A DNA stretch of 64,000 nucleotides from UBA10649 sp963700255 (GCA_963700255.1 CAVOWW010000023.1:124001-188000); one strand, 5' to 3'; shown: positions 25,955-35,503, numbered from the stretch's first letter. Numbers and translations are program-made. The notes: generated by a model not told the origin, from the letters alone.

Positions 25955-26824
25955 TCAGATGACCGGCGGGCGCCCAGCCTTCGTCATGGCCCACACGGTG
26001 CCCCACTTCATGCGGCGCCGGCCCTCCGGCCGCTGCGTGACGCCCTCCTTGAGTCCCGCGAACCACGCGCCGAGCGCCTCCTTGTCATGCACTCGCAGGA
26101 GGGTCATGCCGACCCAGGTGCCGACGTAGACGGGCTCGAGCACCACCGGCAGGTTGCGCCGCGCCAGCCAGACCCGGTTGCGGGCGTTGAGGCGGTAGTA
26201 GACGTCGTGGCGGGCGGGATCGATGACCGGATGGTGCGCCACCAGGTCGGCGGCGTACCAGGGGGTGTAGCCCTCGTCCCAGACGCGCCAGACGAGGTCG
26301 ATGCCCTCGTGCGCGTAGAAGAACTCGTCGGGCCAGCCGCCCACGGCGTCGAAGACCGACCGGCGCATGGCGACCGCCCCCTCCCACAGCGCCGTGGCCG
26401 GGCTGGACTCGTGCGGATTGCCCACGCGCAGGCGGGGGACCCAGCGCCGCGGAGCCGGCAGGCCGGTGGGGTCGACCACCCGGGGCTGGATCAGCCCGAG
26501 GGTCGGGTCGGCGGCGAAGCGCGCCGCCACCGATGCCAGGAAGCCGGGGTCCGGCAGCGAGGCGTCGTCGTCGAGGAAGAACAGCAGGTCGCCGTCGACG
26601 AGCGGCACTCCGGCATTGCGACCCGACGGGATGCCGACGTTCTCCTGCAGGTGCAGCGCCTTGACGCCCTCCGGCAGGCCCGTCGGGTCCCACGAGTTGC
26701 CGACGACGACGATGTCGGTGTCGACGCCCTCCTGCGCCAGCAGCGACCGCAGGCCGCGGTCGAGGTCCTCGGGACGCCTGCCCATGGTCAGCACCACGAC
26801 GCCGAAGCGTGGCCGGTCCGTCAT
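25955..26824 (-). CDS. Glycosyltransferase family 2
   Basis: A soluble or membrane-associated GT-A glycosyltransferase of 289 residues. Motifs: VVVLTMGRRPEDLDRGL at the N-terminus, 'ENVGIPSGRNAG' (rhamnosyltransferase-like), the metal-binding 'FFLDDDASLPDPGFL' and 'YAHEGIDLVWRVWDEGY'. It resembles actinobacterial rhamnosyl- and galactofuranosyl-type enzymes, but the donor cannot be named. Two ATGs are possible (26842 and 26824); 26824 gives the normal MTDRPRFG beginning. It is the last gene of the minus-strand run with the two CDP-alcohol phosphotransferases and the sulfotransferase-like gene. Confidence 0.88.
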   Translation of the reverse strand: MTDRPRFGVVVLTMGRRPEDLDRGLRSLLAQEGVDTDIVVVGNSWDPTGLPEGVKALHLQENVGIPSGRNAGVPLVDGDLLFFLDDDASLPDPGFLASVAARFAADPTLGLIQPRVVDPTGLPAPRRWVPRLRVGNPHESSPATALWEGAVAMRRSVFDAVGGWPDEFFYAHEGIDLVWRVWDEGYTPWYAADLVAHHPVIDPARHDVYYRLNARNRVWLARRNLPVVLEPVYVGTWVGMTLLRVHDKEALGAWFAGLKEGVTQRPEGRRRMKWGTVWAMTKAGRPPVI

Positions 26825-26876
26825 CGCACGTCCACGGCGCATCGGCTCCGGGACTCGCTGGCGCTCATTCCTCGCC

Positions 26877-27687
26877 TCATCGCAGTCGGCTCGAGGAGAG
26901 GATCGAGGCAAGATGCCCGACGATCGTGACGACGCCGAAGACCGCGAGGAAGCCGACGAGGAAACGAGTGGCGGCGAGGTCACCCAGCAGCACGTCACCG
27001 ACCGCGGCGACGAGTGCGAGCAGGGTGAGCTCGACCGAGTGGTACGCGCGCTGGAACGGGAAGAACCGCACGAGCGAGCGCAGGCGGCGCAGGCCGCTCG
27101 ACCGCGGCGCCGCGACCTCCGCCTTCTCCTCCAGTCGCGGCATGTTGTTGTAGGCCCTCGAGACGTGGACCATGTCGTTGAGCGCCTTGTTGTAGAGGAC
27201 CATGACGGAGACGAGCGCGCCGATCAGCGGCCACGGGCTGTCGAGCCAGCCCGCCTCGGGGAAGCCCGCGGCACGAAGACCCAGCGCGATCGGGATGAGC
27301 CCCTCGGCCGTGTAGTGGCCGACGCGGTCGATGAACACGCCCTTGGGGGACGTCGTCTGCCGCCAGCGGGCGACCTCGCCGTCGCTGCAGTCCCAGAGCA
27401 TCTGCATCTGGCCGAGCAGCGCGGCGAGCACGGCGCCCGGCATGCCCGGGATCAGCAGGGCGAGCGCGGCGCTGGCGCCGGTCGCGACCATGAGCCAGGT
27501 CACGCCGTTCGCCGTGATCGGCGTCCTCAGGAGCACGCGGGTCAGGTACGGGCGAGATGCGGCGCTGGTAGGCGTCGGCGACCCAGTGCTCGGAGTTGCG
27601 GCGCCCGCGCACGGCAGGTGGCTGGCCCACCTCGCGGATCTGCGCGATCGTCGGATTGGCCGGACGGACCACCGGCTGCTCGGTCAT
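26877..27687 (-). CDS. CDP-alcohol phosphatidyltransferase family protein with variant motif (one-base frameshift)
   Basis: An integral membrane enzyme of about 269 residues that should transfer a phospho-alcohol from a CDP-activated donor. The catalytic motif reads DCSDGEVAR, eight residues, G, three, D, three, then His: the last of the four conserved aspartates (the general base) is replaced by His in FIDRVGHY. As read, an extra G at 27550-27552 breaks the frame between 'AYQRRIS' and 'YLTRVLLRTPITANGVTWLM'; removing it restores one protein from the ATG at 27687. That ATG overlaps the stop of the preceding gene (ATGA). The alcohol substrate is unknown; it could be a polyol or inositol phosphate used for the surface polymer. 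Confidence 0.8.
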
Positions 27688-29472
27688 GCGCGCGCCTTTG
27701 CCTGCACGGACAGCCACTGTACGGAAGCGACGACGACGAACAGCGCGGCCAGCAGCCAGGCCGCGATCGTGAGCCCGGAGGCGAGGGTCGCCGCCCCCAG
27801 GAGGGCGAGCACGAGGACGAGGGCCGTCCGGCCCTCCCAGCCCAGGCCCAGCCACAGCAGCCAGCGTGGTGCCGCACTGTCCTGCATGGCCCGGTACAGC
27901 GTGTCGTAGTGGTGGAAGGCCACGATCGTCATCCACCAGAACCCGACGACGACCACCGACGGGTGCCAGGCGAGGACGACGACCGCCACCACGCCCAGCT
28001 CGACGAGGCGAAGGAGCGCCGGCACCGCCCATGCGGCGCGGCCCGCCCACCAGCGCCGACGGGTCGCCGCAGGGACCAGGGCGCCGAGCAGGCCGAGGAC
28101 CGGGCCCGAGTCCCCCTGCCGTGAGAGCAGGTCGACCCCCGCCTCAGGAGTGGGGCCTCGCCAGGTGAACGTCCGCAGGGTCCGGCCGGCGGTCACGTAG
28201 GCGAGGGCCAGCAGGCCCGCCACGAGCAGCACGCCCAGCGCCCACGAGGGCCCGAGGAGGGCGGCGAACACGCTGATCAGCAGCCAGCGCTCGCCGATGG
28301 GCAGGTGGATGGCCCGCTTCGCCCAGCGCACCGCGTCACGTCGGTTCATGCGCGTGGACATCTCCATCGCGCCGCTGACCGACCAGCCTCCGGCCGTGCC
28401 GGCCGCGCCGTCGTCGGGGACCCGGATGCCCAGGACGGGGACGTGCGCCTCGCGCATGCGCTGCACGCGCGAGAAGTCGTAGTCGGACATGTGCCGCGTC
28501 GTCTGGAGCACGACGAGCACGACCGCGAGCCACCAGATGTCCACGCCGAGTCGGTACGCCCCGTAGGCGAGGCCCGCGTATGCGAGGAACTCCTTGACGC
28601 GGTCCGTCGACGCGTCGAGCCACGCCCCGAGGGCGGAGAAGCGCCGGGTGGCCCGGGCCACCTCGCCGTCGACGCAGTCGATGATCAGGCTGAGCTGCAG
28701 GAGGACGGCCCCGAGGACGAGCGCCCAGCGGTCTGCCCACGGCGAACGCCCCGGCCGCGGCGATGCCGACGGCGAAGGAGATCAGCGTGATCGCGTTCGG
28801 CGTCCAGCCCAGGCGCAGCGCGACGCGGGTGAGCGGCTTCGAGAGCCGTCGCACGACGAAGGTCGAGTAGAAGCCGTCATCGACGCGGTTCGCCTGCAGC
28901 TGGGCGATGCGCGCGTCCGGGATCGATCCGGCGAGCCGACGGGCCTCGTCGATGTCGTCCGGGGAGCGCGACCACGGCACGTCGACCATGCCGACCGCGC
29001 GGAGGCCCACTCCGCCGCGGGTGATGGCCACCGCGACCAGCTCGACCAGGTCGGTGCCGGTCGTGGCCACCTCACCGCTGTCGACGGCGGCCGCCAGGTC
29101 GGCCACCAGCGCTGCGACGCTCGGACGGTCGGCGGCTGAGACGACCAGCGCGCCCACCGACACGTGGTCGGGCGCCGCCACCTGGTGGAAGCCCGTGCCG
29201 ACGCTCGTCACGACGTGGTGGCGCACCCGCACGTCGGCCTGCTGCGAGGCGGGCCGCACGAGCAGGGCGGTGGCGGCGTAGGGGTCGTGGGTCAGGGGAG
29301 CCAGGGCCGCTGGCGAGACCACGAGGTCCGCGGCACGAACGGCGATAGGCCCCTCGCCGGCCCCGAGCAGGACGACGAGCTCGGCCAGTGCGGCCGCCAC
29401 GGGCTGCCCTGCCCCCGGCAGGACGATGGGCTCGACAGCGCCGCCCGTGCGTGGCCGAACGGGCTCGGTCAC
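27684..29472 (-). CDS. CDP-alcohol phosphatidyltransferase with N-terminal nucleotidyltransferase-like domain (one-base frameshift)
   Basis: About 595 residues when reconstructed. Residues 1-200 resemble the sugar-nucleotidyltransferase half of bifunctional inositol-1-phosphate cytidylyltransferase/di-inositol-phosphate synthases, ending 'GMVDVPWSRSPDDIDEARRL' and 'DDGFYSTFVVRRLSKPLTR', but without the usual GxGxR nucleotide loop. The second part is an integral membrane CDP-alcohol phosphotransferase with the full motif DCVDGEVAR-x8-G-x3-D-x3-D. A hydrophobic C-terminal part follows, perhaps DUF5941-like. An extra base at 28736-28738 (gcccac for gccac) shifts the frame between 'GAFAV' and 'DRWALVLGAVLL'. 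It overlaps both neighbours by 4 bases, showing tight coupling. Confidence 0.8.
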
Positions 29473-30623
29473 GCGGTCGATGACCCGCGACGGAGCTTCT
29501 CGCGACCCTGCTGCCGAGTCCGGCGCCAGAGCTGCCCGGCCAGCTCGCGGGAGGTCACGCTCTCCTCACGGGCCGCCTCGATCACCGTCATGACGGCCTG
29601 GACTCCGGCGTCCACCGGAAGCACGTCCGCCGCACCCGCCGGCACCGGCGGTGACGACGGGACACGGCAGGCCAGGGCCTCGAGGTCGCCCAGCACGGTC
29701 ACCCCCAGGGACCGGATGACCTCGACGGACTGCTGGCCCTTCTCGGCCGCCGCGTCCAGCGCCCAGTCAGGCGTGAACAGCCGCGGCTCGTCCGGTCCGG
29801 GCTCACGCCCCTCGACCATGCCGAGGGCGACGCCGCGGCGCACGTAGCGCACGTACTCGTCCCACTGGAGCTCCTTCTTGACCTTCTTGTTGAGGCGAAC
29901 CAGCAGCTCCGCCTCCGCGGCCGTCATCGACCGGTTCGACGTCAGGTCCATGCGCGAGACGAGGACCTCGGGGGGCACGTCGAGGAGCTGCGCGAACGCC
30001 TGGAACTGCGCGCTGCGGTCGACGTCCTCCAGCACCAGGACCGTGACGTGATCGGGACCGACAGCCTCCGTCCAGCGCCGCAGGACGTCGCCGTGGTCGT
30101 GCCTCTTCCAGAAGGTGGGTGTCATGTTCTTCGAGACCCCCGGACCGGCGAAGACGTCGGTCAGCCACTTCTCGTAGGGAGTGGTCAGGCCGTACTTGAG
30201 GTACTGCTGCCACGAGGAGGGCAGCAGCCGCCCGAGATTGCGCAGGGTGACGACGACATGGACCCGGGAACCGCCCAGGTCGCGCGCCACGCCGGCGGCG
30301 ACGTCGTCGGGTGCCTCGCAGAGGAACTCGCTGCTGATCATGACCCGCCCCTTGGCACGGCTGGTGCGGCGGGCGAGCTTGTCGAAGTGCGATCGGTCCA
30401 TGACCGCGCCACCCCGGGTGTTCCAGCCCCACGGCCTGCCCAGGACGGCGAGGGCGGCCCGGTGGTGCGCCTGGAGCCTGCCGGGATACGAGACGCCCGC
30501 GGCCTTGAGCTCGGGCCGGGCGTCGGCCAGGGCGGCCTGGATGGCCGTGGTCCCGGTCTTGTGGACACCGACATGGAGGAGCACCCCGTTCGGGGGAACG
30601 GGCGTCGCGTCGGGCAGCATCAC
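29469..30623 (-). CDS. Sulfotransferase-like protein
   Basis: A 384-residue cytoplasmic protein with the N-terminal phosphosulfate-binding loop LHVGVHKTGTTAIQAAL and a later segment 'VHVVVTLRNLGRLLPSSWQQ' that corresponds to the 3'-phosphate-binding region (usually RxP...S.Y), consistent with the carbohydrate sulfotransferase superfamily. It may sulfate a sugar of the surface polymer; no PAPS-making genes are in the window. The start is GTG 30623 or the adjacent ATG 30620. TAGGCT lies 6 nt before the GTG, overlapping the stop of the upstream ABC gene, so an internal leaderless promoter is possible. Its last codons overlap the next gene by 4 bases. Confidence 0.78.
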   Translation of the reverse strand: MMLPDATPVPPNGVLLHVGVHKTGTTAIQAALADARPELKAAGVSYPGRLQAHHRAALAVLGRPWGWNTRGGAVMDRSHFDKLARRTSRAKGRVMISSEFLCEAPDDVAAGVARDLGGSRVHVVVTLRNLGRLLPSSWQQYLKYGLTTPYEKWLTDVFAGPGVSKNMTPTFWKRHDHGDVLRRWTEAVGPDHVTVLVLEDVDRSAQFQAFAQLLDVPPEVLVSRMDLTSNRSMTAAEAELLVRLNKKVKKELQWDEYVRYVRRGVALGMVEGREPGPDEPRLFTPDWALDAAAEKGQQSVEVIRSLGVTVLGDLEALACRVPSSPPVPAGAADVLPVDAGVQAVMTVIEAAREESVTSRELAGQLWRRTRQQGREKLRRGSSTA

Positions 30624-30632
30624 GCGGACAGC

Positions 30633-31454
30633 CTAGACGGGACCGTCCGCGGATCCCTCCGGCGAATCATCCGTGGCGGCGCCGGGCTGCTCGCCTCGAC
30701 GCAGCTCGCGCATCCGGGCGATCGCGTCGGGCACCGAGGTCTGGGCCACCACGCTGCCGGCGTCGAGCAGGATGGCCCGGTCGCAGAAGCGGCGGAACTG
30801 CTTCTGGCTGTCGGAGGCGAGGAGGAAGGAGACCCCGTCCTCGCGCTTCAGGTCCACGTGCGTCCAGCACTTCTGCCGGAAGTCGCGCTCCCCGACGATG
30901 AGGACCTGCTCGATGGCATAGGCGCGGGCATCGGTGGCCATCGCGATCGACCACGCGAGCCGCTGGCGGATGACAGGCTGGGCGGTGCCGAGGTACTTGT
31001 CGAGCATGCCCTCCACGCCGGCGAAGGTGACGATCCAGTCGAGCTTCTCCCCCACCTCGTCCGGGGTCATGCCCACGTAGGCACCGACGACGTAGATGTT
31101 CTGGCGCACCGTGTAGCCGCGGTTGAAGGCCCTGGCGAGCTCGATCATCGGGATCACGGGCACCCGTCGTCGCACGGAGCCCTCGTCGGGCATGAGCGTG
31201 CCGGCGGCCAGGCGCAGCAGGGCCTCGCGACCCGATCCCCTGCCGCCGACGACGGCGACCGACTCCCCCTCGCCGAGGGCGAAGGTGGCATGTCGCAGGC
31301 GCCATACCTCGTCGCGCTTGACCTCGCCCGCGATGCGGCGCAGCCGCTGCCGCCGTCCGTCGCCCTTGCGTCGGCGCCGGCGGGGCAGCCGCACGCCGGC
31401 ATCGTCGAAGGCCACGATGGCGTCGAGCTTGGGGCTCAAGGACAGGCGGGCCAC
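30633..31454 (-). CDS. Polysaccharide-exporter ABC ATPase (TagH/Wzt-like) with degenerate catalytic motifs
   Basis: The 273-residue protein aligns with the nucleotide-binding subunit of teichoic-acid and O-antigen exporters ('VIPMIELARAFNRGYTVRQN', 'FAGVEGMLDKYLGT', 'RQRLAWSIAMATD', 'DRAILLDAGSVV'). The catalytic residues are altered: Walker A is GGRGSGREA (Lys to Arg, Ser/Thr to Glu), the signature SxGM region reads AQPVI, and Walker B with the catalytic base, normally LLIDEVLAVGD, reads YAIEQVLIVGE (Asp to Glu, catalytic Glu to Gln). It therefore looks unable to hydrolyse ATP efficiently. The GTG at 31454 follows GGAGG and lies one base after the permease stop, so the two form one unit. It could be regulatory, or work with another ATPase. 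Confidence 0.88.
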   Translation of the reverse strand: MARLSLSPKLDAIVAFDDAGVRLPRRRRRKGDGRRQRLRRIAGEVKRDEVWRLRHATFALGEGESVAVVGGRGSGREALLRLAAGTLMPDEGSVRRRVPVIPMIELARAFNRGYTVRQNIYVVGAYVGMTPDEVGEKLDWIVTFAGVEGMLDKYLGTAQPVIRQRLAWSIAMATDARAYAIEQVLIVGERDFRQKCWTHVDLKREDGVSFLLASDSQKQFRRFCDRAILLDAGSVVAQTSVPDAIARMRELRRGEQPGAATDDSPEGSADGPV

Positions 31455-31455
31455 G

Positions 31456-32229
31456 TCACGCCTCCTTCAGGATGCGCGGCTCGAGGCGGCGGAACACCAC
31501 GATCCCGACGACCAGGATGACCAGGCTGATCCCGATGGACAGGGCGAACGCACCCACGGCCACATGCTCGTCCGTCCAGAAGCCGATGCGGTAGAGCCCG
31601 AACACGCCCACGAGCGGGTTGAGCGCCGCGAGCGGCTGCAGGTTCTGGGGGATGTTGGCGATCGAGTAGATGATCGGCGAGAGGTAGAACATCGCCCGCA
31701 GGACGATCCGCACGATGCGCGCCAGGTCCGGGATGACCACCGAACCGGCCGAGACCAGGAGGGCCACCCCGTACATGAGGGCGAACTGCAGGAGGACGCC
31801 CACGGGGTAGAGCAGGATCAGCGGTCCCGGCCAGAACTGCGTCGCGACCATGGCCAGGATGATGACGGGCAGCGAGAACACGAACTCGACCATCGACACC
31901 AGGATCACCCGCACGACCCACAGCTCGGTCGGCAGGAGGCTCACCCGCAACTGTCCGCCCGCCCGACGGAAGACCCTGGTCGATGCCGAGATGCCCTTCG
32001 TGAACCACCACCACGGCAGGATGGCCAGGCTCAGGAACAGCACATAGGGCTGCTGCCCGAGGGCTCGGGCGCCGAGGAGCACGGAGAACACGAACCAGAG
32101 CACGAGGGACATGCCCAGCGGCTCGAGGAGCGTCCAGAGGTAGCCGAGGCGGAACTTCGTGTACTGCTTCTGCAGGTCGCGGAGGACCAGCATGCGGAGC
32201 ACCTGACGGTGCTCCCAGAGAGATCGCAC
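31456..32229 (-). CDS. ABC-2 type polysaccharide export permease (TagG/Wzm-like)
   Basis: A 257-residue integral membrane protein with six predicted helices and the N-terminal 'LVLRDLQKQYTKFRLGYLWTLLEPLG' region, typical of teichoic-acid/O-polysaccharide ABC-2 permeases that flip the lipid-linked polymer. 'RAMFYLSPIIYSI' and 'LNPLVGVFGLYR' are family hallmarks. The GTG at 32229 is preceded by TATCGT 7 nt upstream, a leaderless promoter for the permease-ATPase pair. It is divergent from the CDP-glycerol glycerophosphotransferase gene, across a 75-bp gap. Confidence 0.92.
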   Translation of the reverse strand: MRSLWEHRQVLRMLVLRDLQKQYTKFRLGYLWTLLEPLGMSLVLWFVFSVLLGARALGQQPYVLFLSLAILPWWWFTKGISASTRVFRRAGGQLRVSLLPTELWVVRVILVSMVEFVFSLPVIILAMVATQFWPGPLILLYPVGVLLQFALMYGVALLVSAGSVVIPDLARIVRIVLRAMFYLSPIIYSIANIPQNLQPLAALNPLVGVFGLYRIGFWTDEHVAVGAFALSIGISLVILVVGIVVFRRLEPRILKEA

Positions 32230-32236
32230 GCTGGTT

Positions 32237-32242
32237 ACGATA
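32237..32242 (-). promoter_or_regulatory. -10 box of the exporter operon, leaderless
   Basis: TATCGT on the minus strand, 7 nt before the GTG at 32229. Confidence 0.5.
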
Positions 32243-32304
32243 GGTCACACCCGCGCTCGGACGATCAGGGCCACGCGGTTGACCCTTCACACCAGGCGGA
32301 GACA

Positions 32305-33576
32305 GTGAGCACACCACGCAAGGCGTCGGACGGCGCGGTCAAGGGCTTCGCGAAGAAGGCGGCCCGTGGCGTGGCCCGCCGCATGCGCGAGTTCGGGCAG
32401 GTCGAGGCCGACGGCTTCGACCTGACTGACGTGCCCAGCGCCGACGTGGCGCTCTACTTCGCCGACGGCCCCACGAAGCTCTACCAGCTGACCCAGTGGC
32501 TGCCGGTCTTCGAGGCGAAGACCGACATGACGACGATCGTGGTCGTCCGCCACATCGAGACATATCGCACACTGCTGGGCCTCACCTCGCTGCGCGTGCT
32601 CCTCGTGCCGCGGTACGAGATCCTCATGGCGCTGTACGACCGAGCCGACTTCCACGCGGTGGTCTACGTCAACAACGGCTGGACCAACTTCCAGTCGCTG
32701 TCGTTCCAGCAGGCGGTCCACATCCACGTGAACCACGGCGAGAGCGACAAGATCTGCATGGTGAGCAACCAGGCGAAGGCCTACGACAAGGTCTTCGTCG
32801 CGGGCGAGGCAGCCATCCGACGTCATGCCGCCGCCCTGGCCTGGTTCGATCCCTCGCACCTCGTCCGCGTCGGACGGCCGCAGCTGGACCTGCCCGTACC
32901 CGACGCCGCTCCCCCGTTCGACGGTCCGACGATCACCTACGCGCCCACCTGGGAGGGCGAGGACGACGCGAACAACTACACGTCCGTCGACCGCTACGGC
33001 CCCCAGGTCGTGGCTGCGGCGCTCGCCCAGCCCGGAGCACGCGTCCTCTACAAGCCGCACCCCCGCGTCGCGATCACGAGCGACGCCGGCGTGGCCCGCG
33101 GCCACCAGCAGATCCTGCGACTCATGGACGCGGCCATCTCCGCAGATCCGGGCCGGGGCCACGCGGTGCTGCTGTCGGCCGACGTGCTGGGGGTCATCCG
33201 CGTCACCGACCTGATGATCGCCGACGTCTCGAGCGTCAGCCTCGACCACCTGTACCTGCGTCCGGACGCACCCGCTGGCCCTGTGCGACAGGCGCACCGA
33301 CCGCGCCGCGCCTGCTCGAGGACGCTCCGGTGGCCGCTGGGTGCGCTCGTGGTGGACGCGTCCAGCATCGACACCCTGGCCGCCGACCTCGCCGCCCTGC
33401 TCGCCGATGACACCCTGCGGCAGAAGCGGCACGAGCTGCGCGACTTCTACTTCGACTCGCTCGCCCCCGGCGAGAGCACGACCCGGTTCTGGGACGAGCT
33501 GTCGAGCGCCATCAGCCACCACGACGCCGCTCTTCGCGAGCTGAGCCGCGTCCGCCACATCGAGGAGAACGCATGA
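32305..33576 (+). pseudogene. CDP-glycerol glycerophosphotransferase family protein, interrupted by three one-base insertions as read
   Basis: A TagF/TagB-like GT-B enzyme that adds polyol-phosphate units to a lipid-linked acceptor. When reconstructed it has about 423 residues with family motifs 'YVNNGWTNFQSL', 'HVNHGESDK', 'TYAPTWEGEDD', 'LYKPHPR' and 'LMIADVSSVSLDHLYL'. Three single-base gains at 33271-33273, 33311-33312 and 33339-33341 shift the frame three times and so restore it for the C-terminus 'ALVVDASSIDTLAADL'. Removing them gives PLALCDRRTDRAALLEDAPVA in one frame. The GTG at 32305 has GGAG just upstream. It overlaps the nucleotidyltransferase gene by 4 bases. Sequence error is the likeliest cause. 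Confidence 0.82.
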
Positions 33577-34262
33577 CGGTCCAGGCAGTGATCCTCGCCG
33601 CAGGGATGGGCACCCGCCTGGGCCGCCCGTGGCCGAAGCCGCTGACGCCGCTGTCCGACGGGCGCACGATCATGAAGCAGCAGATGGACAACGTCCTCGG
33701 GGCGTTCGACGACGTTCGCATCACGACCGTCGTGGGCTTCAAGCTCGAGCTGATCCTGGAGGAGTTCCCGGACGTCGCGTACGTCTACAACGAGAACTAC
33801 GACCGGACGAACACCAACCGGAGCCTGCTCAAGGCACTGCGCCAGTCCGCTCCCGGCGGCGTTCTCTGGATGAACGGCGACGTCGTCTTCGATCCGCGGG
33901 TGCTCGAGCGCGTGCAGGACCTGATCGCAGCAGAGCAGTCGTTCATCTGCGTCAACACCGCGGTCGTGGGCGAGGAGGAGGTCAAGTACACCGTCGATGC
34001 GGACGGCTACGTCGACCGGCTCTCGAAGACCGTCACGGACGCCCTCGGCGAGTCGGTGGGCATCAACTACGTCGGCGCAGGCGACAAGGCCCAGCTGATC
34101 ACGCGCCTGGCCGAGTGCGACGACTCCGACTACTTCGAGCGGGGCATCGAGATCATGATCGAGAAGGACCGCACGCGCGTCGTGCCCTTCGACATCCGAG
34201 ACCTCTTCGCGGTCGAGGTCGACTTCGAAGAGGACCTCAGCCGCGCGAACCAGCACCTCTGA
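33573..34262 (+). CDS. LicC-like sugar/choline-phosphate nucleotidyltransferase
   Basis: A 229-residue soluble GT-A nucleotidyltransferase with VILAAGMGTRLGRPWPKPL at the N-terminus (nucleotide-binding loop and catalytic lysine), 'VLWMNGDVVFD' for metal binding and 'YDRTNTNRSLLKAL'. The fold and length match LicC-type CTP:phosphocholine cytidylyltransferases and related enzymes that activate small phospho-alcohols. Coupled by ATGA overlap to the CDP-glycerol-type transferase, it could make the CDP-alcohol donor for that enzyme. The true substrate (phosphocholine, polyol phosphate or sugar phosphate) cannot be read from sequence. Confidence 0.85.
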   Translation: MTVQAVILAAGMGTRLGRPWPKPLTPLSDGRTIMKQQMDNVLGAFDDVRITTVVGFKLELILEEFPDVAYVYNENYDRTNTNRSLLKALRQSAPGGVLWMNGDVVFDPRVLERVQDLIAAEQSFICVNTAVVGEEEVKYTVDADGYVDRLSKTVTDALGESVGINYVGAGDKAQLITRLAECDDSDYFERGIEIMIEKDRTRVVPFDIRDLFAVEVDFEEDLSRANQHL

Positions 34263-34350
34263 CCCGCCTGCCGAGCCGCGTCGAGCTGACGCCGTCACTC
34301 CGCGGATCGCTCGAGCCGGGGCAGCACCTCGCCATTCGGCGGAAGGGCGG

Positions 34351-35503
34351 TCAGCGCAGGACACGGGCGATCAGGTCCTCCCACTCGTCGATGACGAGGT
34401 CGGCACGGAACCGGCGACACGGCGGCCCGGGCGCGTCCCCCGAGCGCGGCCCGCAGGTCCGCGTCGGACATGAGCTCGTCGAGTGCGTCCGCCAGGGCGG
34501 GGGCGTCCGCCCGAGGCACGACGCGCCCGGCGCTGCCGTCCTCGGTCAGCAGCCGCACGCCCGCCGAGCAGTCGGTGGCCACGCACGGCAGCCCGAGCGC
34601 CATCGCCTCCGCCAGAGCCAGCGGCAGTCCCTCCGTCAGCGACGGCAGTGCGAGCAGGCTCGACCGGCGCAGCTCGGCCTCGGCATCGGAGACCGGCGGG
34701 ACGAGGTCGACCCTGTCCCCGCCCGCGGGCAGGGCCGCCACCTGCGCGCGCACGGCCTTCTCCTCCGGACCTGACCCCACGATCCGCAGCCGCCAGTCGG
34801 GGTGGCGCTCGGCGACGAGTCCCCACGCCTCGACGAGGAAGCGCGGCCCCTTCTCCTGCGACAGCCGGCCCAGGTAGGTCACCGTGCGATGGCCACCCGT
34901 CGGGTCAGCCGGCTCGGCGGGCCAGAAGGCCAGCGGGTTCGCCTGCCAGGCGGTGTTGTTCAGGCCGTCGCGCCGGAACCGCTCGGCGTCCTCGGGGGTG
35001 AGCAGGGTGAACAGGTCGACGTCGCGGTACAGCTCGAGGGCCCTCGGCAGGTCGCGCCCGGCGGCAGCCGCCTCGTACGACGAGTGGTACTGGCCGATCA
35101 CGGCCCAGTCCGCGTGCGGCACGTCGGCCAGGTGCTCCATGGCCCACAGCTGCGATGTCACGACGATCCCGGGCGGGCCGTCGGCGAGGACCTCGGCCAG
35201 CCGATCGACGGCCGCCTGCCGGAGCGAGGCGCGCTGGGAGATGAGCCGGCGCACCGACGGCCGCAGCCGCGTGCCCAGCCGGGAGTCACGGGGCGGCGCC
35301 GGCCACTCGGCCGGCATCAGGGTGAACCGACGGAACGCGGGCTCAGCGACATACTCGTGGCGAGGCGCATGAGGGGCGACGCCGACGAGGTCGACGGCAT
35401 ATCCGCGCAGGCCGAGCTGCTGGGCCACCACATGCACGACACGCTGGGCGCCGCCGAGCTCATCGATGTTGTTCGCCATGATGACGATGCGTGGCCTGCT
35501 CAT
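34351..35503 (-). CDS. Glycosyltransferase family 4 (one-base frameshift at the C-terminus)
   Basis: A GT-B glycosyltransferase of about 383 residues. Features: 'ANNIDELGGAQRVVHVVAQQL' at the acceptor-side N-terminus, 'VTYLGRLSQEKGPRFLVEAW', and the nucleotide-sugar-binding 'PSLTEGLPLALAEAMALGLP' with the EX7E glutamates. An extra base near 34413 (aaccggcgac for aaccgcgac) diverts the frame. Corrected, it ends 'RFRADLVIDEWEDLIARVLR' and stops at 34351; uncorrected it runs to 34295. Its ATG overlaps the stop of the 930-residue fusion gene by 4 bases. Sugar specificity unknown. Confidence 0.85.
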
